Of a stretch of DNA of 64,000 nt, positions 35,685-43,992 are shown piece by piece. The stretch covers positions 1-64,000 of the forward strand of contig JOAZ01000025.1 of the NCBI GenBank assembly GCA_000720535.1. The letters run 5' to 3'. This stretch comes from Streptomyces halstedii. Lineage in GTDB: Bacteria; Actinomycetota; Actinomycetes; Streptomycetales; Streptomycetaceae. The notes under the pieces were generated by a model. That model made no database searches. It was not told where the DNA came from and was given only the letters and a program-made list of their open reading frames with translations. The position numbers and the translations under genes are program-made. Position 1 is the first letter of the stretch. The number at the start of each line of letters is the position of its first letter.

Positions 35685-36296
35685 ATGGACAGCAGCAGCA
35701 CGACGCGCCGCCAGGCGACCCGGCAGAAGCTCTACGAGGCGGCGGTGACCCTCATCGCGGAGAAGGGCTTCTCGACCACCACGGTGGACGAGATCGCCGA
35801 GCGCGCCGGGGTCGCCAAGGGCACGGTCTACTACAACTTCAAGAGCAAGACCGAGCTGTTCGAGGAGTTGCTGCGGCACGGCGTCGGGCTGCTCACCGAG
35901 TCGCTGCGCACCGCCGCCGAGGAGACCGACGCGCGGGGCGGCAGCCGGGTGGAGGCGCTGGACGCCATGATCAGGGCCGGTCTGGTGTTCATCGACCGCT
36001 ACCCGGCCTTCACCCAGCTCTACGTGGCCGAGCTCTGGCGCACCAACCGCGCCTGGCAGTCCACGCTCCTGGTACTCCGTCAGGAGGCGGTCGCCGTGGT
36101 CGAGGGCGTGCTCCGGGACGGTGTCGCGGGCGGGGAGCTGAGCGAGGAGATCGACATCCAGCTGACGGCCGCCGCGCTCGTCGGGATGGTGCTGGTGGCC
36201 GCCCTGGACTGGCAGGCGTTCCAGCCGGAACGCACCATCGACGACGTGCACTCGGCCCTGTCGCTGTTGCTGCGCGGGCGCGTCAGCGGCCGCTGA
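35685..36296 (+). CDS. TetR-family transcriptional regulator
   Basis: 203 aa with a clear N-terminal TetR helix-turn-helix (KLYEAAVTLIAEKGFSTTTVDEIAERAGVAKGTVYYNFKSKTELFEELL, residues about 14-62) and an all-helical ligand domain. ATG 35685 is preferred over an in-frame GTG 15 bases upstream. It is the last gene of the operon, 29 bp after the YhgE-like gene, and presumably binds the palindrome at 32616-32637. The ligand is unknown. Confidence 0.93.
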   Translation: MDSSSTTRRQATRQKLYEAAVTLIAEKGFSTTTVDEIAERAGVAKGTVYYNFKSKTELFEELLRHGVGLLTESLRTAAEETDARGGSRVEALDAMIRAGLVFIDRYPAFTQLYVAELWRTNRAWQSTLLVLRQEAVAVVEGVLRDGVAGGELSEEIDIQLTAAALVGMVLVAALDWQAFQPERTIDDVHSALSLLLRGRVSGR

Positions 36297-36344
36297 GACG
36301 AACGCCCCCGCTCCGGAGAACCCGTACGCGGCCGGGGACACGAC

Positions 36345-36396
36345 GACGCCGGGCCGGTGGTACCCGATCCCTCTCGGGTACCACCGGCCCGGCGTC
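36345..36396 (+). terminator. Strong hairpin ending the TetR operon
   Basis: Perfect 23-bp arms (GACGCCGGGCCGG... pairing with its complement) around loop TCCCTC, 48 bp after the tetR stop. The remaining gap to 36590 is GC-rich and has no gene that I can support. Confidence 0.85.
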
Positions 36397-36582
36397 CGTG
36401 CTCCCCGGAGAACCCTCCCCCGTGGCCCCGATTCCCCCGTGGCCCGCGGGCTCTCCGTCGCGCACCCCCGTTACGTCCGGGTCCGTGCCGTTCCGCCGCC
36501 CCGTGCCGGCGGTCCGGGCACCGCGCCCCGTCCGTGGCCTCCACTCTTCCCCCTCCACGGGCGGGAGCCCATCCGCTGACCT

Positions 36583-36611
36583 ACTCATCTGTGTACCTAG
36601 GTAGGGATACT
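36583..36611 (+). promoter_or_regulatory. Palindrome and possible promoter upstream of DUF4126 gene
   Basis: TACCTAGGTA (36594-36603) is a perfect 10-bp palindrome immediately before GATACT (36606-36611), a possible -10; ACTCA occurs on both sides (36583 and 36609). It sits 47 bp before the GTG start. Confidence 0.4.
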
Positions 36612-36649
36612 CAGGGCCGGACCCCGAACCCGCCCCGAGCGCCGTTCGA

Positions 36650-37285
36650 GTGACTACGATCGCCTCCGTGTCCGTACTCCCCCTGGTGTTCACGAGCGGC
36701 TGGGCGAGCGGGATCAACGCGTACGCCGTGGTCCTGCTGCTCGGCCTCTTCGGAGCGACCGGTTTCGCCGACGACGTGCCCGACGCCCTCCAGCGCCCCG
36801 ATGTCCTCGTGGTCGCCGGGGTGCTCTTCCTCTGCGAGGTGGCGGCCGACAAGATCCCGTACGTGGACTCCGCCTGGGACGCCGCGCACACGGTGGTGCG
36901 CCCGGTGGCCGGGGCGGTGGTCGCCGCCCTGCTGGCCGGGGAGAGCGGATCGCTGCCGGAGCTGGCGGCCGGGGCGCTGGGCGGTACCACCGCGCTGATC
37001 AGCCATCTGGTCAAGGCGGGCACCCGGATGGCGGTCAACACTTCGCCGGAGCCCTTCAGCAACATCGGTGTCAGCATCGTGGAGGACCTCGGGGTCGCCG
37101 GGGTCATCACCTTCGCCGTCTTCCACCCGGTGGCGGCCGCCGTCGTCGCCGGGACCCTGCTGGTGCTCGGTGTCGTCCTGGTGCTCTTCCTGGCCTCCCG
37201 CATCCGGCGGTTCCTGCGCCGCAGAGCGCGACGGCGGGCGGAGAAGCGGCCGGTGGCGGCGGGCGGCGGGCCGCCTCCGGGATGA
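36650..37285 (+). CDS. DUF4126-family membrane protein
   Basis: 211-aa protein with about five hydrophobic segments, the opening LPLVFTSGWASGINAYAVVLLLGL, a conserved KIPYVDSAWD loop and NTSPEPFSNIGVSIVED, then a basic C-terminal tail (RRFLRRRARRRAEKR). These fit DUF4126, a family of unknown function. The GTG at 36650 is used; GTG 36668 is an alternative. It is followed 60 bp later by the CrtI-like gene on the same strand. Confidence 0.85.
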   Translation: MTTIASVSVLPLVFTSGWASGINAYAVVLLLGLFGATGFADDVPDALQRPDVLVVAGVLFLCEVAADKIPYVDSAWDAAHTVVRPVAGAVVAALLAGESGSLPELAAGALGGTTALISHLVKAGTRMAVNTSPEPFSNIGVSIVEDLGVAGVITFAVFHPVAAAVVAGTLLVLGVVLVLFLASRIRRFLRRRARRRAEKRPVAAGGGPPPG

Positions 37286-37345
37286 GCCGCCGACGGCACC
37301 CGTCCACCGCCGCCTCCGGTCACCGGACGGTCTAAAGTCACTGGC

Positions 37346-38851
37346 ATGGCACGAATTGCGGTGATCGGCGCCGGTGCGGGCGCCATGGCGGCCGCCGCCC
37401 GGCTCGCCGTGGCAGGCCACCGGGTGACGGTGTACGAGCGGTCCGGGACCTACGGCGGGTCACTCGGCAGGCACGCGCGCGACGGCTTCGTCTTCGACAC
37501 CGGCCCCTCGCTGCTCCACCTGCCCGCGGTCTACCGCGACCTGTTCGTGAAGACGGGCAAGGAGCCGCTGGAGCGGTGCGTCACGCTCCGGCAGGTGGAT
37601 CCGGCGAGCCGTCACCACTTCGCGGACGGCACCGCGGTGTCCCTGCCGAACGCCAGCCGGGCCGGGGTGGTCCACGCCCTGGACGGGGCTCTCGGCGCGG
37701 GTGCGGGCACCCGCTGGGCCGAGTTCCTGGACCGGGCGGGCACCGCCTGGGACCGCTCGCGCCGCCCGCTGCTGGAGGAGCCCCTGGACGAGGACCACGG
37801 GGGCCTGGGCCGCGACCCGTATCCGGCGGTCCGCCGGCGCCGGCTGCTGCGGCCGGCCCGGCGGGCGACGACGCTCGCGGAGATCGGCGGGTGGGAGCTG
37901 GCCGATCCCCGCCTGGCCGCCCTGCTCGACGGGTACGCCCTGGCGTACGGTCTGGACCCGCGCCGCGCTCCGGCCGCAGCCGCCCTCCTGCCGTACATGG
38001 AGCAGACCTTCGGCAGTTGGTACGTCCAGGGAGGCATGCGGGAGCTGGCCGGTGCGATGTACGAGCGGTGCCTGCTCCGCCGGGTGACGTTCGTCTTCGA
38101 CGCCGAGGTGGTGCGGGTGGCGGAGAAGGACGGCCGGGCGGCGGGCGTCGAGCTGGCGGACGGGACGTACGCCGAGGCCGACCACGTGGTCGTCGGCGCC
38201 CGGCCCGGCCCGGGGCTGATGCCCGGTCAGGCGTGGGGCGGGGGCGGGGATCCGGCGGCCCGGCGGGCTCCGCTGCCCGGTCGCTTCGTGGTGCTGCTGT
38301 CGCTGCGCGGCGCCCGGGACGCCGGGGCCGCGCACCGGACCGTGGTGCACTGCGCGGACGGACCGGCCGAGCAGGCCGCGGTGTTCGGCGGCCGGATCGC
38401 CGACCGGCCCACGGTGACCGTCCTGCGTCCTGACGACCCCTCCACCCGCCCGGACGAGGCGCACGAGGCGGTGACCCTGACGGCGACGGTGGCCCCGCAC
38501 GGGCCGGTGGACTGGACGGACCCGGCGCTCCGCGAGCGGTTCACCGGCACGCTGGTCGACCGGGCGGCCGAGGCCGTCCCCGGACTGCGCGAGCGGATCC
38601 TCCGCACCGAGACGCGCACCCCCGCCGAGACGGCGGCCGAGACCGGCGCCGAGGGCGGCTCGGTGCCCGCGCCCGCGCTGGCCGGGGCGGGCGGGGCCTT
38701 CCTGCACCCGGGCAACCGCACCTCGCTGCCCGGCCTCTACCTGGCGGGCGGCTGGTCGCATCCCGGTGGCGGCCCCGCCCACGCCGGGATGTCGGGCGCG
38801 CTGGTCGCCGGACTGGTCGTGGAGGGCGACGGCTTCCGCGGCTCCCGCTGA
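37346..38851 (+). CDS. CrtI-like FAD-dependent oxidoreductase
   Basis: 501-aa flavoprotein: N-terminal Rossmann fold AVIGAGAGAMAAAARLAVAGHRVTVYERS (residues about 4-32), GFVFDTGPSLLHLP typical of phytoene desaturase/amine-oxidase relatives, and C-terminal FAD motif GLYLAGGWSHPGGGPAHAGMSGALVAG. The family includes carotenoid desaturases and isomerases, but no other carotenoid gene is nearby and about 50 residues of the middle are Arg/Pro-rich, so the substrate is undefined. Confidence 0.85.
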   Translation: MARIAVIGAGAGAMAAAARLAVAGHRVTVYERSGTYGGSLGRHARDGFVFDTGPSLLHLPAVYRDLFVKTGKEPLERCVTLRQVDPASRHHFADGTAVSLPNASRAGVVHALDGALGAGAGTRWAEFLDRAGTAWDRSRRPLLEEPLDEDHGGLGRDPYPAVRRRRLLRPARRATTLAEIGGWELADPRLAALLDGYALAYGLDPRRAPAAAALLPYMEQTFGSWYVQGGMRELAGAMYERCLLRRVTFVFDAEVVRVAEKDGRAAGVELADGTYAEADHVVVGARPGPGLMPGQAWGGGGDPAARRAPLPGRFVVLLSLRGARDAGAAHRTVVHCADGPAEQAAVFGGRIADRPTVTVLRPDDPSTRPDEAHEAVTLTATVAPHGPVDWTDPALRERFTGTLVDRAAEAVPGLRERILRTETRTPAETAAETGAEGGSVPAPALAGAGGAFLHPGNRTSLPGLYLAGGWSHPGGGPAHAGMSGALVAGLVVEGDGFRGSR

Positions 38852-38867
38852 GCCGGGCCGGCCGGGC

Positions 38868-39857
38868 TCAGTAGCGGTACTGCTCGTTCGGCCCGGTGTT
38901 GTCGTAGCCGTTGGTGGGGCCGCCGTAGGGGGCCTGGGCGGGCGCCTCCGGGGGCAGCGGCGCGTACGGGTCGCTCTCCCGCTGCTGGGGGACCCAGACC
39001 CCCCCGGGCGGGGTGTCGGTGGCGTACTGGCCCGCGTAGGGGTCGCTGTAGGAACCGGCCGGCTGCGCGTCGTACCCCCCGCCGAACCCGCCGTCGTGGG
39101 TGCCGCCGCCGTATCCGTGGTGCGAGTCGTGCGAGGGGTACCCCCCGGCGTCCGTGGTGCCGCCGTCCGCCGCGTAGGGGTCCGTGTAGGCGGCGTACTC
39201 CTGCTGTCCGGCGGGGTGCTCGTACGGGGCCGGGTAGCCGCCCTCGCCCGGGTAGGTCTCCTGGCCCGGATAGCTCTCCTGGCCCGGGTAGGCGCTCCGG
39301 CCGCCGAAGACGTCCTGCCCCTGGTCGGCGTACGGGTCGTACGCGTCGTACCGCTCCTGACCGGGGGTGCCGGCGCTCCCGGCGGGGGCGGGGTCGGTGT
39401 AGACGCCGTACTGCCCGGTGTCGTCGGGCAGCGGCTGCGGTTCGTAGACCGCGAACGCGGGCTCCTCGGGGGCCTGTTCAGGGCTGTGGTCGGGGCCTTG
39501 TCCGGGTGCTTGCCGGGGGGCGGGCTCCTGGTATTCCAGGTCGGAGACCTCCAGCGTGGGTTTCGCGCTGCCGGAACCGCGCCGGCGCCGGCTCGCCCCC
39601 GGTTTGCCGCCGACCGCCCAGCCCGTCGAGAAGCCGCGGCGGAAGGAGAGCGTCACATACGTCTGGCCCGTGGCGAAGGCGATCGCGCCGACCGCGATCA
39701 TCAGCCTGGACGAGATCAGCACCCCGAGGACCACCCCGAGGAATCCGGTGAAGGCCAGAAGTCTCCAGCGCAGCCGTGCCTTGTACTGCAGCAGCACCTC
39801 GCCCAGCAGCCACAGTGCCACCATGCCGAAAGCGATGTAGAGGACCGTCCAGCCCAC
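38868..39857 (-). CDS. Membrane protein with long Tyr/Gly/Pro-rich disordered tail
   Basis: 329 aa: three hydrophobic segments in the first 70 residues (TVLYIAFGMVALWLLGEVLL, LLAFTGFLGVVLGVLISS, LMIAVGAIAFATGQ), then a cytoplasmic tail of about 240 residues rich in Tyr, Gly, Pro, Gln and Asp with repeats such as YPGQE and DPYA. GTG start at 39857. The tail resembles phase-separating or scaffold linkers in composition only. I cannot assign a function; it appears conserved as a Streptomyces hypothetical. Confidence 0.75.
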   Translation of the reverse strand: MGWTVLYIAFGMVALWLLGEVLLQYKARLRWRLLAFTGFLGVVLGVLISSRLMIAVGAIAFATGQTYVTLSFRRGFSTGWAVGGKPGASRRRRGSGSAKPTLEVSDLEYQEPAPRQAPGQGPDHSPEQAPEEPAFAVYEPQPLPDDTGQYGVYTDPAPAGSAGTPGQERYDAYDPYADQGQDVFGGRSAYPGQESYPGQETYPGEGGYPAPYEHPAGQQEYAAYTDPYAADGGTTDAGGYPSHDSHHGYGGGTHDGGFGGGYDAQPAGSYSDPYAGQYATDTPPGGVWVPQQRESDPYAPLPPEAPAQAPYGGPTNGYDNTGPNEQYRY

Positions 39858-39904
39858 GCCCGCCCCCTTCTACGGCCGACCCGGTCGGTGACGGGTACGG
39901 CCGG

Positions 39905-40822
39905 TCACGACTGCCTGTGCAGTCCGAGATTCTCGTAGATCTCAAGCGTTGCCGTGGAGTTGTTGAGCGTGATGAAGTGCAGCCCCGGGACACCCTCGGA
40001 GACCAACTCCGCGCAGAACTCCGTCGCGAACTCGATGCCAATGGAGCGTACAGCGGCCGGATCGTCCTTGGCCGCGAGGAGTCGCTCTTTCAGTGAAGAA
40101 GGCAGCGAGGCGTTGCTCAGCTGGGCGAACCTTTCCAACTGCCGGATGCTGGTGATCGGCATCACCTCGGGAATGACCGGGGTGTCGCAACCCGCCGCGA
40201 CCACGCGGTCACGCATCCGCAGATAGCTTTCCGGGTGGAAGAACATCTGGGTGATGGCGTAGTCGGCACCGGCCCGGCATTTGTCGACGAAATGCCGGAT
40301 GTCGGAGTCCCAGTCGTCCGATCGGGGGTGCATTTCGGGAAAGGCGGCGACGCCGACACAGAAATCGCCGGATTCCTTGATGAGCCGGACGAGGTCGGCG
40401 GCGTACCGCACGCCCTGCGGGTGCTCGACCCACTCGCCCATCGGGTCGCCCGGCGGGTCCCCGCGCACCGCGAGGATGTTCCTGATGCCCGCGTCGGCGT
40501 ACTGCCCGACCATGTTGCGCAGTTGGGCGACGGAGTGGTCGACGGCGGTGAGGTGGGCGACCGGGGTGAGGGTGGAGTCGGCGGCGATCTGCTGGGTCGC
40601 GCGCACCGTCCCCTCCCGTGTCGACCCGCCGGCCCCGTAGGTCACGGAGACGAAGCTCGGGCGCACGGCTTCGACCCGCCTCAGGGCGTTCCAGAGGTTC
40701 CGCTCGCCCTTCGCGGTCTTGGGCGCCCAGAACTCGAAGGAGTACGACGTCTTGCCGGTCGCGAGGAGTTCACGCACCGTGGGCGCGTGATCCGTCCAGG
40801 TGGAAGGTGTGCCAAGGGCCAT
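39905..40822 (-). CDS. metF: Methylenetetrahydrofolate reductase
   Basis: 305-aa FAD enzyme reducing 5,10-methylene- to 5-methyl-tetrahydrofolate for methionine synthesis. The family pattern is clear: [43 protein letters not shown], the conserved [20 protein letters not shown] and [14 protein letters not shown] start, monocistronic as far as visible, with a 47-bp gap to the Tyr-rich membrane protein. I see no SAM or B12 riboswitch upstream (40823-40972). Confidence 0.96.
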   Translation of the reverse strand: MALGTPSTWTDHAPTVRELLATGKTSYSFEFWAPKTAKGERNLWNALRRVEAVRPSFVSVTYGAGGSTREGTVRATQQIAADSTLTPVAHLTAVDHSVAQLRNMVGQYADAGIRNILAVRGDPPGDPMGEWVEHPQGVRYAADLVRLIKESGDFCVGVAAFPEMHPRSDDWDSDIRHFVDKCRAGADYAITQMFFHPESYLRMRDRVVAAGCDTPVIPEVMPITSIRQLERFAQLSNASLPSSLKERLLAAKDDPAAVRSIGIEFATEFCAELVSEGVPGLHFITLNNSTATLEIYENLGLHRQS

Positions 40823-40972
40823 ACCGGGAGGTTAACCAGGGCCGGGCGGTACCCCAACCGGACCGTGCGGTTTGCCCGGAATGCACCACTTCTTGTCCAC
40901 CCCTCGGACATCCGTTCCGGTGGTGGGGCCGCCGCCTCCACACCGGACCCGGGGGCCGGGCGGCCGGACCCC

Positions 40973-41623
40973 TCAGAGGGAGCGGGCCCGGACGCGCTTC
41001 GCCAGCTCGGCGGTGGCCGCCGCGGGGTCGTCGGCCTCGGTGATCGCCCGTACGACCACGATCCGGCGCGCGCCCGCGTCCAGCACCTCGTCCAGGTTGC
41101 CCGTGTCGATGCCGCCGATCGCGAACCAGGGCCGGGAGGTGCCGAGCGAGGCGGCGTACCGCACCAGGCCGAGGCCCGGGGCGTGCCGGCCGGGCTTGGT
41201 GGGGGTGGGCCAGCAGGGGCCCGCGCAGAAGTAGTCGGTGCCCGCCTCGACGGCGGCGGCGTCCACCTCGGACTCGGCGTGGGTGGAGCGGCCGATCAGC
41301 ACCTCGTCCCCGAGGATCGCGCGGGCGGCCCGCACCGGCAGGTCGCCCTGCCCGAGGTGCAGTACGCCGGAACCGGCCGCGTGGGCGACGTCGGCCCGGT
41401 CGTTGACCGCGAGCAGCGCGCCGTGGCGGGCGCAGGCGTCGGCGAACACGGCGAGGTGGTCCAGCTCCTCGGCGGCCTCCATGCCCTTGTCGCGGAGCTG
41501 GACGATGTCCACGCCCGAGGAGAGCACCGCGTCGAGGAACGCGGGAAGGTCGCCCTGGCGGGTGCGGGCGTCCGTGCAGAGGTAGAGCCGGGCGTCGGCC
41601 AGCCGTGAGCGAGGCGTGGACAT
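40973..41623 (-). CDS. thiE: Thiamine-phosphate synthase
   Basis: 216-aa TIM-barrel enzyme joining HMP-diphosphate and the thiazole phosphate. The motifs are [17 protein letters not shown] (diphosphate-binding), [41 protein letters not shown] and the C-terminal [29 protein letters not shown]. It is transcribed opposite to the thiOSG operon and has no recognisable TPP riboswitch of its own upstream. Confidence 0.95.
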   Translation of the reverse strand: MSTPRSRLADARLYLCTDARTRQGDLPAFLDAVLSSGVDIVQLRDKGMEAAEELDHLAVFADACARHGALLAVNDRADVAHAAGSGVLHLGQGDLPVRAARAILGDEVLIGRSTHAESEVDAAAVEAGTDYFCAGPCWPTPTKPGRHAPGLGLVRYAASLGTSRPWFAIGGIDTGNLDEVLDAGARRIVVVRAITEADDPAAATAELAKRVRARSL

Positions 41624-41722
41624 GAGGATTTCCCCCCAGGGATGCGTCGGTGGGCCCGTCGGTGGCGCGGCGGTGGTGCCGGACGCACCGGCGGGCCGAT
41701 GGGTCCGGGCGGCGGCGATCCG

Positions 41723-41768
41723 GTGACGGCGGAGTGCGGGCCGTGGGTCACGGCCCGCACTCCGGTCA
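41723..41768 (-). terminator. Hairpin after the Rv2175c-like gene
   Basis: Perfect 15-bp arms GGAGTGCGGGCCGTG / CACGGCCCGCACTCC around loop GGT (41731-41763), extended by GTGAC/GTCAC outside. Confidence 0.8.
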
Positions 41769-41779
41769 CGGTCGTCCGG

Positions 41780-42145
41780 TCAGACGGCGAGCGCCTGGGC
41801 GCGGCGCTTCACCTCCGTACCGCGATTCTCGCTCAGGGCCTGCGCGGGGGTGCCGGGCAGGGTCGGGTCGGGGGTGAAGAGCCAGTCCAGCATCTCTTCG
41901 TCGTTGTAGCCGTCGTCCCTCAGGAGGGTCAGGGTCCCGGAAAGGCCCTTGACCACCTTGTCGCCGTCGATGAAGGCGGCAGGCACCTGGAGCGTCCGGT
42001 TCTCACCACGTCGTACGGCGATCAGCTGGCCCTCCTTGACCAGCTGCCGGACGCGCGTCACCTCGACATCGAGCATTTCCGCGATGTCGGGAAGGTGGAG
42101 CCAGTCGGGGACGAGAGCATCGATCTTTGCGTCAATCTCGGTCAC
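41780..42145 (-). CDS. Rv2175c-family DNA-binding protein
   Basis: 121 aa from GTG 42145 (VTEIDAKIDALVPDWLHLPDIAEML). The helix-turn-helix WLHLPDIAEMLDVEVTRVRQLVKEGQLIAVRRGENR is followed by a compact C-terminal domain ending TEVKRRAQALAV, matching Mycobacterium Rv2175c. That protein is a substrate of the Ser/Thr kinase PknL encoded beside it; here a PASTA kinase lies about 4 kb away. No SD is visible before this GTG, so translation may be leaderless. Confidence 0.88.
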   Translation of the reverse strand: MTEIDAKIDALVPDWLHLPDIAEMLDVEVTRVRQLVKEGQLIAVRRGENRTLQVPAAFIDGDKVVKGLSGTLTLLRDDGYNDEEMLDWLFTPDPTLPGTPAQALSENRGTEVKRRAQALAV

Positions 42146-42236
42146 AGGGACAAGCGTGCCATCTGGGACCGACAGCCGGTAGCCGGGCCGACCGTACGGG
42201 GCGCGTCCCGTGTCCCGGCGGGGCCGCCGGCGGTCC

Positions 42237-43460
42237 CTACAGGGCCGCCGACCGCAGGGGCACGGAGGGGTCGGCCGCCCGCGCCGGATCGATCCGCGCC
42301 CCGGCCGCGACGAGCTTGCGGCCCTGGGTGAGGTCACGCGGTCTGCCCACGGCCAGCACCGCGGTCAGGACGCCGTCACGCAGCCAGCACACGGTCCAGG
42401 CCGGGTCGTCGGGGGTGCCGCGCCACAGCAGCGTGTCGGCGGCGGTGTGGTGGCCGGCGTACTGCACGAAGCGGTCGAACTGCTCGGACCAGAAGTAGGG
42501 CACCGGGTCGTACACCGGCGCCCGTCCCGTCGTGATCGCGGCGGCGGCCGTGCTGGGGCCCTGGAGGGCGTTGTCCCAGTGGTGGACGAGCAGCCGCTCG
42601 CCGAAGCGGGCGGACGGGAAGGAGGCGCAGTCGCCGACGGCGTAGACGTCGGGCAGCGAGGTGCGCAGGGTGGCGTCGGCGGTGACCGATCCGTCCGGGC
42701 CGAGCGCGACTCCGGAGCCCTCCAGCCAGCGGGTGGCGGGCCTGGCGCCGATGCCGACGACCACGGCCCCGGCGGGGATCTCCCGGCCGTCCGCGAGGTG
42801 GACGGCGCCCGGCACGACCCGGTCGACCCGGGCGTCGGTGAGGAGCACGGCCCCGCTCCCGGCGTACCAGGCGGCCATCGGGGCGGCGACCTCGGCGGGC
42901 AGGGTGCCCGCCAGGGGGTGGTCCGCCGCCTCGACCACGGTGACCGCGCAGCCGGCGGCGCGGGCGGCGGTGGTGAACTCCGCGCCGATCCACCCGGCCC
43001 CGACGACCACGACGTCGTGGCTCCGCTCCAGGACGGGCCGCAGCCGCGCGGCGTCGTCGAGGGTGCGCAGCAGGTGGACGCCGGGCACGTCGTGCGTGCC
43101 GGGCAGGACGACGGGTTCGGCGCCGGTGGCCAGCACCAGGGCGTCGTAACCCACGGGCCCGCGATCGGTGTCCACCTCCCGCGCGTCGGCGCGCAGACCG
43201 GTCACCCGCACACCCAGGCACAGGGTGACGCGCAGTTCCTCGAAGTCGATGTCGAAGGCGGAGTCCTCGGCCGTGCCGAGCAGGACCGCCTTGGACAGCG
43301 GGGGCCGGTCGTAGGGCTGATGGGGTTCGGCGCCGATCAGGGTGACGGAACCCGCGAAGCCCTCTTCGCGCAGGGCCACGGCCGTCTGCGCCCCGGCCAT
43401 GCCGGCACCGACGACCACGACGTGCTGCGGCTGCGTCGGCCGCGTCTGCTGCTCGCTCAC
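42237..43460 (-). CDS. Pyridine-nucleotide-disulfide-type FAD oxidoreductase (ferredoxin reductase-like)
   Basis: 407 aa: FAD-binding VVVGAGMAGAQTAVALREEG (residues about 14-33), PYDRPPLSKAVL typical of rubredoxin/ferredoxin reductases, LVLATGAEP, NAD(P)-binding VVVVGAGWIGAEFTTAARAAGCAVTVVEA, and VYAVGDCASFPS, then a C-terminal domain. The electron acceptor is not evident from neighbours. ATG or GTG start at 43460 with no overlapping partner. Confidence 0.9.
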   Translation of the reverse strand: MSEQQTRPTQPQHVVVVGAGMAGAQTAVALREEGFAGSVTLIGAEPHQPYDRPPLSKAVLLGTAEDSAFDIDFEELRVTLCLGVRVTGLRADAREVDTDRGPVGYDALVLATGAEPVVLPGTHDVPGVHLLRTLDDAARLRPVLERSHDVVVVGAGWIGAEFTTAARAAGCAVTVVEAADHPLAGTLPAEVAAPMAAWYAGSGAVLLTDARVDRVVPGAVHLADGREIPAGAVVVGIGARPATRWLEGSGVALGPDGSVTADATLRTSLPDVYAVGDCASFPSARFGERLLVHHWDNALQGPSTAAAAITTGRAPVYDPVPYFWSEQFDRFVQYAGHHTAADTLLWRGTPDDPAWTVCWLRDGVLTAVLAVGRPRDLTQGRKLVAAGARIDPARAADPSVPLRSAAL

Positions 43461-43469
43461 GCCTCCACC

Positions 43470-43829
43470 CTAACGAGGTGACGGCCCTCGGTCGGCGGGC
43501 TCCTCCACCACGCTCGTCCCGCTGCCCTCCCGGGACTCCCAGGTCCACCGTTCGGTCAGCCGTAGCCGTCCGTCGGGGAGCTCGGTGACGGTGGACAGGC
43601 AGTGCCCGGACGAGGTCGTCCCGTCGTGCCCGATCTGGACGTACCTGAAGTCGAGGGTGTCGGCGTCCCGGGTGCCGACGAGGTGGCCCCGCGCGATGTC
43701 ACCGCCCGTGTACTCGGCCCAGATCCGGCCCTCCCGCTCGTGGTACGTGAAGCGGGTCCGGGTGCCGACCTGGCCGGGTGACTGGTCGGCGACGGGCGTC
43801 AGGACGAGTCCGTCGAGTGAACGGGCCAC
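43470..43829 (-). CDS. Conserved hypothetical, small beta-rich protein
   Basis: 119 aa from GTG 43829 with AGGGAG upstream. The sequence reads as short strands (TRTRFTYHEREGRIWAEYTGGDIARGHLVGTRDADTLDFRYVQIG, then STVTELPDGRLRLTERWTWE), suggesting a lipocalin/avidin-like barrel; this is inference from the alternation pattern only. I do not recognise its function. It lies on the opposite strand directly before the TPP riboswitch. Confidence 0.7.
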   Translation of the reverse strand: MARSLDGLVLTPVADQSPGQVGTRTRFTYHEREGRIWAEYTGGDIARGHLVGTRDADTLDFRYVQIGHDGTTSSGHCLSTVTELPDGRLRLTERWTWESREGSGTSVVEEPADRGPSPR

Positions 43830-43885
43830 GGCGGAGGGCTCCCTTACAGGCGTGGGGCGGCGGGGCTTAGGGTGGCCAAGGTAAG

Positions 43886-43981
43886 GCACTCGCGGGAGCC
43901 CGGACGCACCGGGCTGAGAGGGAGGCTGACCGGCCTCCGACCGTCAACAACCTGATCCGGGTCATGCCGGCGAAGGGAGGG
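43886..43981 (+). promoter_or_regulatory. TPP (THI-element) riboswitch
   Basis: The conserved THI box is clear: GGGCTGAGA (43911-43919) in the pyrimidine-sensing arm, a variable stem (GGAGGCTGACCGGCCTCC), then CCTGATCCGGGTCATGCCGG and CGAAGGGAG (43951-43979) in the pyrophosphate arm. The closing stem overlaps the ribosome-binding AGGGAGG of thiO, which fits translational repression by TPP. Confidence 0.95.
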
Positions 43982-43992
43982 GCTGGACGCCC

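Noticed and set aside
40823-40972. SAM or cobalamin riboswitch upstream of metF
   Set aside because: None of the conserved boxes of those riboswitches can be seen in the 150 bp.
42146-42337. Longer N-terminus for the Rv2175c-like protein from an upstream start
   Set aside because: The added residues are Arg/Pro-rich and overlap the end of the flavoprotein gene; homologues begin at the T-E-I-D segment.
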